From positions 1,240,001-1,304,000 of the forward strand of contig CAVZFC010000019.1 of assembly GCA_963774445.1 (NCBI GenBank): a DNA stretch of 64,000 bases, given 5' to 3'. Position 1 is the stretch's first letter; every line of letters starts with the position of its first letter. Position numbers and translations under genes: made by a program. This document shows positions 17,386-26,665 of this stretch, in pieces. The stretch comes from CAVUQH01 sp963774445. GTDB lineage: Bacteria; Myxococcota_A; Polyangia; Haliangiales; Haliangiaceae. Below the pieces are notes generated by a model. It made no database searches. It worked only from the letters and a program-made list of their open reading frames with translations, and was not told the DNA's origin.

Positions 17386-18662
17386 CCCGGCGACGCGGCG
17401 GCGTGGGCCTTCACCGCGCGCCACACGCGGAAGATGTTGCCCGAGCAGATCTTGCCGATTTCCTCGTCGGAGAAGCCGCGGCGGACCAGCTCGGCGATCA
17501 GCGCCGGATAGCGCGAGGCGTCCTCCAGGCCGACCGGCAGCGTCGGCCCCAGGCCGTCGAAGTCCGAGCCCAGGCCGACGTGGTCGATGCCGACCAGCTT
17601 GACTGCGTACTGGATGTTGTCGGCGACCTTGGCGACACTGGCCAGGCGGATCGGCGGCAGCTCCTTCTGGTGCTCCTCGATCTTCTTCTGCACGTCGTGG
17701 TCTTCGGGATCGAGGCCCTGCTTCACGGCCCATGCCTTGCCCTCGGCTTCCCGTTTCTCACCCGATTGGTGCGACTCGGCGTCCACGAAGGTGGAGCCGA
17801 AGTTGATCATGATGACGCCGTCCTTGGCCGCCAGCGCGCGCAGCATGTCGTCGGAGACGTCGCGCTCGAACCCGGGCACGAAGTGGCGCAGCGACGAGTG
17901 CGACGCGATGACCGGCGCCTTCGACAGCTCGAGCACCTGCATGAAGGTGTCGTCCGAGACGTGGGAGATGTCGACCATGATCCCCAGCCGGTTCATCTCG
18001 GCAACGACCTTCTTGCCGAAGTCGCTGAGCCCTTTGTGGGTGTGCGCGTCGTCGTAGGACGAGTCGCAGATGAGGTTGTCCTTGGCGTGGGTGAGGGTGA
18101 TGTAGCGGATCCCGCGGTCGTAGAAATGTTTCAAATTGGCCAGGTCGCCCTCGATGCCGGCCCCATTCTCCATGCCCATCGGCAGCGAGATCTTGCCCGC
18201 GCGGTGGTTCGCCTCGATCTCGTCGGGGTCCTTGGCCAGCGCGAAGACGTCCGGGTGATCGGCGGCCAGCTTGTCGACCATGTCGATCAGGTGATCGGCC
18301 AGGGCCTTGGCGCCGCCGCTCGTCTGGTAGCGCGACGGGATGTAGATCGACATGAACGGCGCGTCGAGGCCGCCCTCTTTGGCCCGCACGGCGTCGAAGT
18401 CACCTTTGGCCGTGCGCTGCGACGGGTCTTCGGTAATGGCGCCGCTGGCGTCGAGGCCCTCCTGCAGTCGGTACGGCAGGTCGATGTGCCCGTCGACGAT
18501 GATGAAGCGATGGGCCAGCTCGCGGGCGTGGGCCTCGGCATCCACTGTCGGTTTCGCCGGCGGCTCCGGCGCGGGTGCCGGGGCGTGCTCGTCGTTCTTC
18601 TTCTTGCAGGCGGTAGCGCCGAGGAGCACCACCGCCAGCGCCAACGCGGCTCGGGCTCGCAT
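17382..18662 (-). CDS. M19 membrane (renal-type) dipeptidase, lipoprotein
   Basis: The protein has 426 residues. The lipoprotein signal has the lipobox LLGATAC, followed by a Lys/Pro/Ala linker. The peptidase M19 domain shows DGHIDLP (HxD zinc ligands), MGMENGAGIEG (bridging Glu), DISHVSD and ASHSSLRHF (His ligands), and GLGSDFDG near the C-terminus. It cleaves dipeptides, including D-amino-acid types, probably in the periplasm. ATG 18662 is preferred: a TACCGT -10 element (18669-18674) ends six bases upstream, pointing to a leaderless mRNA. The stop overlaps the start of the M28 peptidase gene. Confidence 0.93.
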   Translation of the reverse strand: MRARAALALAVVLLGATACKKKNDEHAPAPAPEPPAKPTVDAEAHARELAHRFIIVDGHIDLPYRLQEGLDASGAITEDPSQRTAKGDFDAVRAKEGGLDAPFMSIYIPSRYQTSGGAKALADHLIDMVDKLAADHPDVFALAKDPDEIEANHRAGKISLPMGMENGAGIEGDLANLKHFYDRGIRYITLTHAKDNLICDSSYDDAHTHKGLSDFGKKVVAEMNRLGIMVDISHVSDDTFMQVLELSKAPVIASHSSLRHFVPGFERDVSDDMLRALAAKDGVIMINFGSTFVDAESHQSGEKREAEGKAWAVKQGLDPEDHDVQKKIEEHQKELPPIRLASVAKVADNIQYAVKLVGIDHVGLGSDFDGLGPTLPVGLEDASRYPALIAELVRRGFSDEEIGKICSGNIFRVWRAVKAHAAASPG

Positions 18663-18756
18663 GGGCAAACGGTATCACGGAAACGGTGCAGCTCGCGGCG
18701 GTGCCGGCCGGCGACGCGCGCGTGTGCGTCGGGCCGGACACGCGCGCGTGTGGACT

Positions 18757-19587
18757 TCAGGCGCCCAGCCAGCTGACGACGTGGTCGGCGACGGCGTCGG
18801 GATCTTCGAGCTGCATGAAGTGGCCGACGCCGGGCAGGACGCGGCTGGCGAACGGGCCGGCGAAGAATCGCTCCTGGCCGTGGCCCGCCTCGGGTGCGAT
18901 GCAGCCGTCGCGCGCGCCGCAGAGGTGCAGGGTCGGCACGCTGATCGGATCGGCGGCGGCCCGAATCCGCGCCAGAGCCTCCCGCGGCGGCCGGGTCATG
19001 GCGCGGTAGTAGCCGATCGGCGCCGGCATGCTGGCGGCCAGGCAGGCGTGCAGCGCTTCCCGCTCGGCCTCGGGCAACGCGAAGTCGGGCGACCACGCCC
19101 GCCACAGCCGGTTGACGAACGCAAAGTCGCCCCGCGGCACCACCCGCTCGGGCACGATCGGCAGCTGGAAGAAGAACATGTACCAGCTCTTTCGCCGCTG
19201 GGCGCGGTCGCGGCGCAGCGCGCGCAGGAACGCCTGCGGATGTGGCACTGACATCGTCACAGCCCGTCGCCACCTGCCCGGCGTCGCCGACAGCGCCGCG
19301 TAGGTGGCGACCGCGCCCCAGTCGTGGCCGACCAGGCAGCACGGCGCGCCCGGCGAGAAGTCGTCGGCCATCTCGACCAGGTCGCGCGCCAGCTGATCGG
19401 TGTCGTATGGGCCTTCGAGCGGCGACGGCGCGTAGCCGCGCATCCACGGCGCCACCGCGCGATAGCCGGCGGCGGCGAGGCGGTCCATGAGTGGCTCGAA
19501 GCTGGGCGCATGATCGGGGAAGCCGTGCAGGCACAGCACCACCGGCGCCCCGGCGTCGCCGCGCTCGATGTGGGCAAAGCGGCTCAC
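18757..19587 (-). CDS. Alpha/beta-fold hydrolase (epoxide hydrolase/haloalkane dehalogenase-like)
   Basis: The protein has 276 residues. It shows the oxyanion motif CLHGFPDHAPSF, nucleophile elbow LVGHDWGAVAT (Asp nucleophile), the acid region CGARDGCIAPEAG and the catalytic His in PGVGHFMQLEDPD. The Asp nucleophile in GHDWG fits the epoxide hydrolase/haloalkane dehalogenase group rather than Ser esterases. The GTG start overlaps the TGA of the upstream lipoprotein gene (GTGA). It is the third gene of an operon with the TonB-dependent receptor and the lipoprotein, so it may process an imported substrate. No signal peptide; cytoplasmic. Confidence 0.9.
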   Translation of the reverse strand: MSRFAHIERGDAGAPVVLCLHGFPDHAPSFEPLMDRLAAAGYRAVAPWMRGYAPSPLEGPYDTDQLARDLVEMADDFSPGAPCCLVGHDWGAVATYAALSATPGRWRRAVTMSVPHPQAFLRALRRDRAQRRKSWYMFFFQLPIVPERVVPRGDFAFVNRLWRAWSPDFALPEAEREALHACLAASMPAPIGYYRAMTRPPREALARIRAAADPISVPTLHLCGARDGCIAPEAGHGQERFFAGPFASRVLPGVGHFMQLEDPDAVADHVVSWLGA

Positions 19588-20570
19588 GGCGTCACGTGCA
19601 GGCACGACTCGAACCACGCCTGGCCGCCGCGCTCGTCGCGTTGGATGATCCACAGCGGCACGTCGAGCCCGTCGCCGACGTCGGCCGAGTCAATCTCGGC
19701 GCGGTAGGTGGTGTCGAGCGGCGGCTCGTTGCCGGCCAGATCGCGCGGCCCGCCCGACTCGCTCCGCTTCCACGCGCCCGCGGTGGCGAACCAGGCGTAG
19801 CGCAGGTTCTCGGTGAACATCTCGCTGCCGCCGTCGAAGGTGGGCAGCACGTACTCCTCGCGCGCGCCGTCCGGCTCGACCGGCGTGAGCTTCAGGCGAT
19901 CGCCCGTCGCCAGCTCGACCGGGGTGACGTCGGCGCAGCGCCCCAGCGGCAGGTCGAAGGGGTCGCCAATCGGATCGCCGGTGTCGGCATCGACCGGCTG
20001 CGCCTCGATGCGGTCGAGGGTCGGATTGCTGTTGGCCACCCTCTCCACCGGGATCTGCGGCGAGTAGAGTACGATCTTGGAGGCGAAGCGGGCGTCCTTG
20101 GGATCCTCGTCCTCGCCGTAGACGTACAGCTCGACCTGCACGTTGATGCCGCCGAAGCCGGACAGCGAGTCGGTGTCGATCGAACGCTGGAGGATCGGCA
20201 GGAGCTGTCCGCCGGCCGGGATGGTGCCGCAGATCCGGGGCGGCGGGTCGGCGGTCTCCGGATCGTCGACCGTGCCGAAATCGATCTCGTAGTACGGGCC
20301 GTTCGGATCGTCGCAGCGGCCCGAGCCGGTTGGCGCGCAGATGCCCATCGAGTAGTCGAGCTTGCGGTCCGCGGCCGGGTCGGCGACCAGCCCGCAGACC
20401 TCGACCTCGACCAGCTGCAGGTTCATCGGGTCGTTCGGATCGACTGGCGACACCACCTCGGGCGGATCGGCGCGCATCCCCAGGGGGCGCATGTCCAGGA
20501 CGATCGACTGGTCCTCGAAGTTGCCGCAGCCGCTGGCCAGCAGCGCTATGGCGATCAGCGCGCGCCTCAT
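19584..20570 (-). CDS. Lipoprotein of unknown function, partner of the TonB receptor
   Basis: The protein has 328 residues with a lipoprotein signal (MRRALIAIALLASGC). The mature protein is acidic, rich in Asp and Pro, and has several Cys residues (VEVCGLV, MGICAPT, GRCDD, RICGT, GRCADV, FESCLHV) that could form disulfides. It looks like a surface or periplasmic protein with beta-sandwich character; no family recognised. The ATG shares its A with the TGA of the TonB-receptor gene (TGATG), and its own stop overlaps the hydrolase start, so all three are co-translated. Confidence 0.8.
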   Translation of the reverse strand: MRRALIAIALLASGCGNFEDQSIVLDMRPLGMRADPPEVVSPVDPNDPMNLQLVEVEVCGLVADPAADRKLDYSMGICAPTGSGRCDDPNGPYYEIDFGTVDDPETADPPPRICGTIPAGGQLLPILQRSIDTDSLSGFGGINVQVELYVYGEDEDPKDARFASKIVLYSPQIPVERVANSNPTLDRIEAQPVDADTGDPIGDPFDLPLGRCADVTPVELATGDRLKLTPVEPDGAREEYVLPTFDGGSEMFTENLRYAWFATAGAWKRSESGGPRDLAGNEPPLDTTYRAEIDSADVGDGLDVPLWIIQRDERGGQAWFESCLHVTP

Positions 20571-23261
20571 CAGAACTGCCCCTTGATGCCCAGCGTGGGC
20601 AGGAACGGCACGCTGGTTACCGGCGCGCTGTCGCGGTAGCGGTAGTCCCACTGCGTGGCCTCCACGTTGTCGAGGTTGAGCACGTTCTGGATGTCGAGGT
20701 AGACGCCCATCATCCAGGTGTTGAACACCCAGCTCTTCTCCGCGCGCACGTCGAGCTGGTTGAATGCCTTGCGCCGGGCCGAGAAGAACGAGCCTTCGAG
20801 TGGCGTGTAGCTGTTGGCGTCGGCGTCGAAGGTCGAGCCGACGATCGGCGTCTCCGGCGAGCCGGTCGCCAGCCGGTAGCGGGCGCCGAACTCCCAGCCG
20901 CCGTTGGTGCGGTAGCTGGCGACGGCATTGAGCGTGTGCCGCTGGTCGAAACGCGGCGGGTAGTAGGTGTCGCCCGGCTGGTGTCGGGTGCGGGTCTTGG
21001 ACAGCGTGTAGCTGAGCCAGCCGAACAGGTGCCGGGTGATCGCCCGCTTGATCAGCAGCTCGAGGCCGACGGTGTCGCCGTCGCGGCTGCTGCGGAAGTT
21101 GACGTTGTGCGCCTCGCCGGTGACCGGGTCAACCTCGACGTCCTGGGTGAACGACGCCTGGTTGCTGCGGCTGATGTAGTAGGCCTCGCCGTCGACCGAC
21201 CAGTGCTTGGCCGGCTTCCACTCGGCGCCGACGCCGGTGTGGATGCCGCGCTCGAGGCCCAGGTGCGGGTTGCCGAAGCGCGAGTCGAGCCCCTCGGGCT
21301 GGGGCGGCTGGTGGTAGATGCCGGCGTAGGCCTTGGCTGCCCAGTTGGCGTCGATCTGGTAGTGGCCCGACAGCCGCGGATCGATCGACCCCCGCGGCTT
21401 GCCGTCGAGGTAGTAGCCGTCGAGGCGCAGGCCGGGCACCAGTCGCAGCCGCTTGGTCGGCCGCCAGCCGAGGTCGGCATAAACACCCCAGGCGAGGCTG
21501 TCAACCTGGAACGCCAGCTTGCTGGGGTCAACGTTGATCGGTCCCAGCGGGCGGCGAATGTTGTCGTCGAGCGGGACCAGGAAATGAAAGTGCGCCACCC
21601 GCGCCTCCTGGTCGAGGCCGGTGTCGAGGGTCAGCGTGGGCGACATCTCGCCGTGCACGCGGATGCGGTAGCTGAAGACGTCGGCGTCGGCCTGCACCGA
21701 GTTGAACGCGCCGCCGGCGTCGACCTGCGCGGTGGTCAGCGCCAGCGTGTCGCGGCCGATCGCCGGCGACAAATCCAGGGTCAGACCGTGGCCCACCGGC
21801 CGGCGGTAGTTGGCGATGAGCCGCCAGAAGCGCACCGCCGAGCCGAGGTCGAGGGAGGTGTCCTCCTCGGCCTTGGACTGGACCACGTCGAGCTGATCCG
21901 ACGAGCCGAGGAAGGTGACCGACAGCTTGCCCTCGCGACCGAAGTCGTGGTCGTAGCGGAGGTTGGTGTCGTAGTAGATCGGTACCACCACCAGCTGGTC
22001 GCCGGGCTTCGGCGTGGGCAGGAAGAAGCCGAGCATGAAGTCGAGATACGAGCGGCGACCGGCGATGGCCAGGGCGCCGTGCTTGCCGACCGGAAAGCGC
22101 AGGTAGCCGCCGGCGTCGAGAAGATCGATGTCGGCCGAGCCGTGGACGCCATCGGACTTGGCCGGGCGGGTCTCGACCGCGACCACGCCGCCGTGGAAGC
22201 GACCGAAGCGGGCGGGGAAGCCGCCGGGGTAGAGCTCGAATCGACTGCAGGAACTCCGGGTTGAGCACCGACGGCCCGCCGAGGAAATGGAACAGCAGTG
22301 GGATCAGGTGGCCGTCAACGTAGACGCCGGAGTCGTCCGGGTTGGAGCCGCGGATCAGCAGGAAGCCGGTGGAGAACGGCGACCGCGCCAGCCCCGGAAG
22401 CGCCTGGATGACGCGGATCGGATCGCCGAAGGTGCCGGGTACCGAGGTCATCTGCCGGCGCTCGATGGTCCGCTTGGTCACCTCGAGGTTTTCGCGTTCG
22501 CCCTCGACCACGGTCTCGTACGGGTTGCCGCCGAGGGCCCGCAGCCACAGGCGGACGTCGAGCTTCTCTCCCCTGGCCAGATCGAGCTGGCGCTTGAAGC
22601 GGGCGTAGCGGTCGTCGACCGCGATGACGGTGTAGTGCCCGGGCGGCACGCCGTGAAAGTAGAAATGTCCGTGCTCGTCGGTCACCGCGTCGATGCCCAG
22701 CTCGGCGACGGAGACGATGACGCCGGACAGCTTGCGCCGGGAGCCGCGCTCCACCGCCACGCCCTCGATGCGGATCGGCGCGCGGGCGTCGCCGCCGTGG
22801 GACGGCGGCCCCTGCGCCGCCTCGTCACCGCCGCCCGCGGACGGCGGGGCGGGCGGCGGCGGTGGTGCCACCGGCCGCTCCTCCAGCTTGAAGTGGATCA
22901 CCGTCTCGACGACGATCGGCCCGGGTACACCGTCGAACTCGGCCGGGTCGAAGACGTACTGCTTGGCGGCGCGGGCGGCGGCCTCGTCGAAGCCGTCACC
23001 GACCGGCGACGGGACGTCAACCTGGGTGACCTCGCCCGTGGCGCTGACGTGGATGCGCACCTTGACGTCGGCTTCGCGGCCGGCGGCTGCGGCCGCCTCC
23101 GGGTAGACCGGCGCCACGGCCTGGAGCAGCACCGGCGCCCTGGTCATCACCGGCGGTTTGGCCGGCTTGGCCGGATGGTCCTCACGCCGGGCGCCGTCGG
23201 CCTGCGCCCGCGCCGTCGCGGAAGCGGCGGTCAGGAGCACGAAAACGACGACGACGCGCAT
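20570..23261 (-). pseudogene. TonB-domain/TonB-dependent receptor fusion with one frameshift
   Basis: A signal peptide (MRVVVVFVLLTAASATARAQ) is followed by a TonB C-terminal-like domain (about 45-130: VYPEAAAAAG...VKVRIHVSATGEV...FDPAEFDGVPG), a Pro/Gly linker, a carboxypeptidase-regulatory-like domain, and a plug (RQMTSVPGTFGDPIRVIQAL). The 22-strand-type barrel then continues in another frame to GIKGQF. The frame break is at 22239-22240 (plus-strand AA): removing one A restores SIELYPGGFPARFGRFHGGVVAVE. The joined protein would be about 896 residues. It would import a nutrient or export via TonB; an N-terminal TonB-like domain on a receptor is unusual outside myxobacterial groups. A TACAAT -10 (23273-23278) lies 11 bases before the ATG. 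It starts the receptor/lipoprotein/hydrolase operon. Confidence 0.85.
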
Positions 23262-23350
23262 CAGCCGCCGGGATTGTAGCAGAGCAGAATCTCACGCCCC
23301 GCGGTTGGACCGGTCAACGGGGAAGGAGCGTTGCCTCTATGCTTTGGCCC

Positions 23351-24946
23351 ATGACGAGGGTAGCGACAGGAGGAGCGGTTGCCATCGCGTGCGCGTTGGC
23401 GTTGGCGCTGGCCACCGGGTGCGGATCACAGCCGCCCACGGCCTCGGCGCCGCCGACTCCGGCACCCGCCTCGGCGCCGTCGGGGGCGACGCCGGAGGCG
23501 CGCGCGGGGCTGGAGCAGGCGCTGGGACAGCTGGCGACCGACGCGGGCGCCTCCGGCCGGGCGCGCCTGCTGGTCGAGGCGATCGCCCGGGCGATTGCCC
23601 CCGGCGACGACTGCCTGACCTCGTTCGCGGGCGGTGGCGCGGCCGCCGCCGTGCGCGCTGCTTGCCCGGCCGACGCGGGGAAGGACGCCTCCGTCGGCCA
23701 GCTGGTGCTCGATCACGCCGGCAAGGTGCTGGCCACGGCGTACGCCGGCGCCGACACCGGCGCGCTCGAGCAGCGCCTGGCCGCGCTGCCGGTCCGCCTG
23801 CCGCTGCCGGCCAAGAGCAGCGTTTGCGAGCTGCCCGCCGTGGCCGGCGTCGACGCGAGCGGCGATTTCGCGCGCACCTACGTGCTCCTCGGCAGCGATC
23901 GCGCCGTGCACGCCGGGCGCGTGCCCATGGCCACGGTTCGCCCGGGCGGCGTCGCCGTGAGCGTCAACCGCGGCGCGTCGTTCCCCGGGGAGGTGGTCAG
24001 CACCGTCGCGGGCTCCGGCGAGCTGGCCGACGCCAACGCGGTCGCCCCCGCCGTGGCCCGGCTCCGCGGCGGCGCCCCCGAGCCGCCGGCCGCCGACGGC
24101 ACGATGAAGAAGAAGGAGGCGCCGGCGAAGGGGCAGCACGCGATCGAGTCGGCGGGCACGCAGCCGCCACTGGCCCAGGCGCCGGTGCTGATGCTCGTGG
24201 ACCGGCGCGCGTCGGCGCTGGAGTCCGCCTTGCTCGCCCAGCAGCTGTTGTGGTCCGTGCTCGCTGTCGCCGGGCCGAACGGCACCGCCGCAGCGCTGCC
24301 GGTTCACCTGCGGGTGGCGCCGCCCGGCGAGCGCGGGGCGCAACCGGTCATCGCGCTCACCGCCGAAACCGTGATGGTCGGCGTCACCGGCTCGCCGGAC
24401 GTCGCCAAGCTCGCGCGAGTGCCCGACGGAGCTGCCGCGCCCGCCGGGCTCACCGACGCGCTCGCCGCCGCGCGGGCGCGGGCCCCGGCCAGCGCCGACG
24501 TGCGCCTGATGGTCGATGGCCCGGCGAGCGTCGTCGAGTTGGCCCAGATCCTGGGCGCCGTGCACAGCGCCGGCGTCGGCGCGGTGACCATCGAGGTTGG
24601 CGTGCTGAAGCACGCGCCCGCGGCAAAGCCGAGCGTCCGCATCACGGCGGTCAAGGTCAAGGGACGTCTGAACGCGCCGGCGGTCGAGCGCGCCCTCGGC
24701 CACCGCCGCGACCAGCTGCTCGCCTGCTTCGCCGAGCAGCTGCAGTCGAACCCCGAGCTCGCCGGTACCGTCTCGGTCGACTTCATCGTCGCGCCCACGG
24801 GCCAATCGGCCGGCGCTCACGCCAAGGGGCTCGATCCGAAGGTCGCCGCCTGCGTCGGCCAGGTCACCGACAGCCTGCGCTTCCCGCGCCCGAAAGGCGC
24901 GGCCTCGGTCAGCTACAAGCTGGTCTTCGCGCGCACGGGTGGCTGA
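23351..24946 (+). CDS. Lipoprotein with ExbD-like middle and AgmX/PglI C-terminal domain
   Basis: The protein has 531 residues. The lipoprotein signal (MTRVATGGAVAIACALALALATGC) is followed by an Ala/Pro linker. The middle (about 280-430) recalls the periplasmic ExbD fold (RLMVDGPASVVELAQILGAVHSAGV). The C-terminal 100 residues have the TonB-like AgmX/PglI pattern (LNAPAVERALGHRRDQLLACF, SVDFIVAPTGQ, VAACVGQVTDSLRFPRP) found in myxobacterial gliding and envelope proteins. Start choice: TATGCT (23338-23343) ends seven bases before ATG 23351; ATG 23339 preceded by GGAAGGAG is the alternative. Its last 34 bases overlap the converging lipoprotein gene. Confidence 0.82.
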   Translation: MTRVATGGAVAIACALALALATGCGSQPPTASAPPTPAPASAPSGATPEARAGLEQALGQLATDAGASGRARLLVEAIARAIAPGDDCLTSFAGGGAAAAVRAACPADAGKDASVGQLVLDHAGKVLATAYAGADTGALEQRLAALPVRLPLPAKSSVCELPAVAGVDASGDFARTYVLLGSDRAVHAGRVPMATVRPGGVAVSVNRGASFPGEVVSTVAGSGELADANAVAPAVARLRGGAPEPPAADGTMKKKEAPAKGQHAIESAGTQPPLAQAPVLMLVDRRASALESALLAQQLLWSVLAVAGPNGTAAALPVHLRVAPPGERGAQPVIALTAETVMVGVTGSPDVAKLARVPDGAAAPAGLTDALAAARARAPASADVRLMVDGPASVVELAQILGAVHSAGVGAVTIEVGVLKHAPAAKPSVRITAVKVKGRLNAPAVERALGHRRDQLLACFAEQLQSNPELAGTVSVDFIVAPTGQSAGAHAKGLDPKVAACVGQVTDSLRFPRPKGAASVSYKLVFARTGG

Positions 24947-25587
24947 CCCACGCGCCGGCACGACAGCCGGCTGACTTCGTGCCAGTCGTCGCCGCCGACC
25001 GCGGTCGCCTCGTAGCGCCAGAGGAAGGTGTCGGCGGTGAAGTCGTGGAAGGTGATGCGCGCCTGGTGTCGTTTGAACATCGGTCGGGCAAAGCGCTCGC
25101 CGGTCATGACGATCGTGTCGCCCTCGGCCCGGGCGGTGAACTGGTCGAAGTCGCGCTGGTTGCCGGCGGCCCAGGTCGCGTGCCAAACGCCGGCCTCCCT
25201 GTCGTAGAGGCGCAGGTTGATGCCCGGCGGCGCGCCCTCCTTGGCCGGCTCCCAGACGTCGGCGATCGCGTGGCCGCCGAGCGTGTAGAACCAGGTCCAG
25301 GTCGCCGCGCCCGGTCCCGGCTTCCACGAGCCGTCCTCCTGCAACGCCTCGCTGGTGCAGCTCCAAACCCCGACCAGTCGGCCGAACTGCGCGGCCAGCT
25401 GGGGTGGGGCGTCGGCCGCGGGGGCGTCGCCGCGCAGGGCGGCAAACGGCGGCGGCGGCTCGGGACACGCCGGCTTGGCGGGCGCGGTCGGCGCGAGTGC
25501 GGGCGCGGCTGGCGCCGGCGTCGAAGCGCCGCCGCACGCGGGCAACGCGAGCAGGACGAGCAGGGCCCGGATTTTCGGCAGCTGCAT
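24913..25587 (-). CDS. DUF1579-like lipoprotein (tentative)
   Basis: The protein has 224 residues with a lipoprotein signal (MQLPKIRALLVLLALPAC), a Pro/Ala linker, then a lipocalin-like domain. Its motifs are LVGVWSCTSEA, WTWFYTLGGHAIADVWEP, INLRLYDREAGVWHATWA and ADTFLWRYEA, like DUF1579 and related small-molecule-binding barrels. The ligand is unknown. A TACCGT -10 element (25594-25599) ends six bases before the ATG with no Shine-Dalgarno. Its 3' end overlaps the 3' end of the AgmX/PglI-type gene on the other strand by 34 bases. Confidence 0.75.
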   Translation of the reverse strand: MQLPKIRALLVLLALPACGGASTPAPAAPALAPTAPAKPACPEPPPPFAALRGDAPAADAPPQLAAQFGRLVGVWSCTSEALQEDGSWKPGPGAATWTWFYTLGGHAIADVWEPAKEGAPPGINLRLYDREAGVWHATWAAGNQRDFDQFTARAEGDTIVMTGERFARPMFKRHQARITFHDFTADTFLWRYEATAVGGDDWHEVSRLSCRRVGQPPVRAKTSL

Positions 25588-25669
25588 TCGCGGACGGTAC
25601 CACCGGTGCAGCCGGGCCCCGGCCAGGGTGCAGCCAACGGGAGCAACGGCGCCGCGGAGGTGCCGGCGA

Positions 25670-26632
25670 TCAGCGCAGCCCGCGCTGGCGCAACAGCTCG
25701 ATCACCAGGTCGGGGCGCTCGGTCTGCAGGATGTCAACGCCCTGATCGACGACGGTGCCGTAGCCGGACAGGTCGTGCTGCGCACCGGCCAGCACGTCCT
25801 CGACGAAGACGTCGCTGAACAATCGCGTGCCGCGCGCGTGCACCGCCTGCGAGCCGGCCTCGCGGTCGGCGCTCTCCAGCTCGACGATCTCGGGCACCCG
25901 CGGGGCGAAGTGGTCGAGCTGGGTGCCGATCTCGTCGACCGACGACGGACGGATCTGAATGTGCAGGGTTGGATCGATCGCCAGGGCCTGGTCGATCTTG
26001 TCGACGCTCGAAGTGTCGAATACCGCCCAGTCAACGGCGTCGGCGTCGTGGATCGCTTGCACCAGCAGATCGACGCGATCGGTCTTGTTGGCGTCGACCA
26101 GCACCACCACCTTGCCGCGGCAGGTCGTGAGGATGTCGACCAGCGTCGGCACCTTCTCGCACGAAAAGTCGCCGGCCAGGTCGCCGGTGTCAACGTGCAG
26201 CGCCTGGATCTCGGCCAGGGTCATGTCGGCGACGGCGCCGGTGCCGTCGGTGGTGCGGTCGACGTCCGGATCGTGGATGTTGACCAGCACGCCGTCGGCG
26301 GTGGGGCGCGGATCGGTCTCGACGTACTCGACCCCCAGGGCGATGCCGGCGCGGTAGGCGGCCAGCGTATCCTCGGGGGCGACCACGCCGAGCAGCCCTC
26401 CGGCGCCGCGGTGAGCCGACACCTGCACCGTGCGGCAGGTCGGGTCCAGCGCGCACGCGACCGGCACCGGGCTGGCGCGGTCGGGGATGCCGGTGGCGGT
26501 GCAGTCGAACAGCGACGGATCGAGGATCGGCCCGGCGTCTGGCTCCGGTGGAGTGTCGTGGCCGCCGCCGCCGCAGGCCGCGAGCGCGGCCGCCACGACT
26601 GCTGCCAGCGCCAGCGGCGATCCCCTGCCCAT
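25670..26632 (-). CDS. Glycerophosphodiester phosphodiesterase, lipoprotein
   Basis: The protein has 320 residues. The lipoprotein signal (MGRGSPLALAAVVAAALAAC) is followed by the GDPD TIM-barrel. Motifs: VSAHRGAGG (catalytic His-Arg), APEDTLAAYRAGIALGVEYVETDPRPTADG (Glu and Asp metal ligands), NIHDPDVDRTTDG (second His) and VDQGVDILQTERPDL at the end. It hydrolyses glycerophosphodiesters to glycerol-3-phosphate and an alcohol, here likely in the periplasm. ATG 26632 is given; GTG 26635 just upstream fits better with the TACCAT -10 (26643-26648), which ends seven bases before it. Confidence 0.93.
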   Translation of the reverse strand: MGRGSPLALAAVVAAALAACGGGGHDTPPEPDAGPILDPSLFDCTATGIPDRASPVPVACALDPTCRTVQVSAHRGAGGLLGVVAPEDTLAAYRAGIALGVEYVETDPRPTADGVLVNIHDPDVDRTTDGTGAVADMTLAEIQALHVDTGDLAGDFSCEKVPTLVDILTTCRGKVVVLVDANKTDRVDLLVQAIHDADAVDWAVFDTSSVDKIDQALAIDPTLHIQIRPSSVDEIGTQLDHFAPRVPEIVELESADREAGSQAVHARGTRLFSDVFVEDVLAGAQHDLSGYGTVVDQGVDILQTERPDLVIELLRQRGLR

Positions 26633-26642
26633 CACCCGACCG

Positions 26643-26659
26643 ATGGTAGCGCGTATAGT
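26643..26659. promoter_or_regulatory. Back-to-back -10 elements for the GDPD and GT4 genes
   Basis: TACCAT on the minus strand (26648-26643) and TATAGT on the plus strand (26654-26659) are only five bases apart, with starts 7-10 and 6 bases away. The two -35 regions must overlap the opposite promoter, so the two polymerases should compete. Confidence 0.55.
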
Positions 26660-26665
26660 CGGGCA

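Noticed and set aside
25355..26665. Long in-frame upstream extension of the glycosyltransferase
   Set aside because: It runs antisense through two real genes; the recognisable glycosyltransferase begins at 26666 directly after a -10 element.
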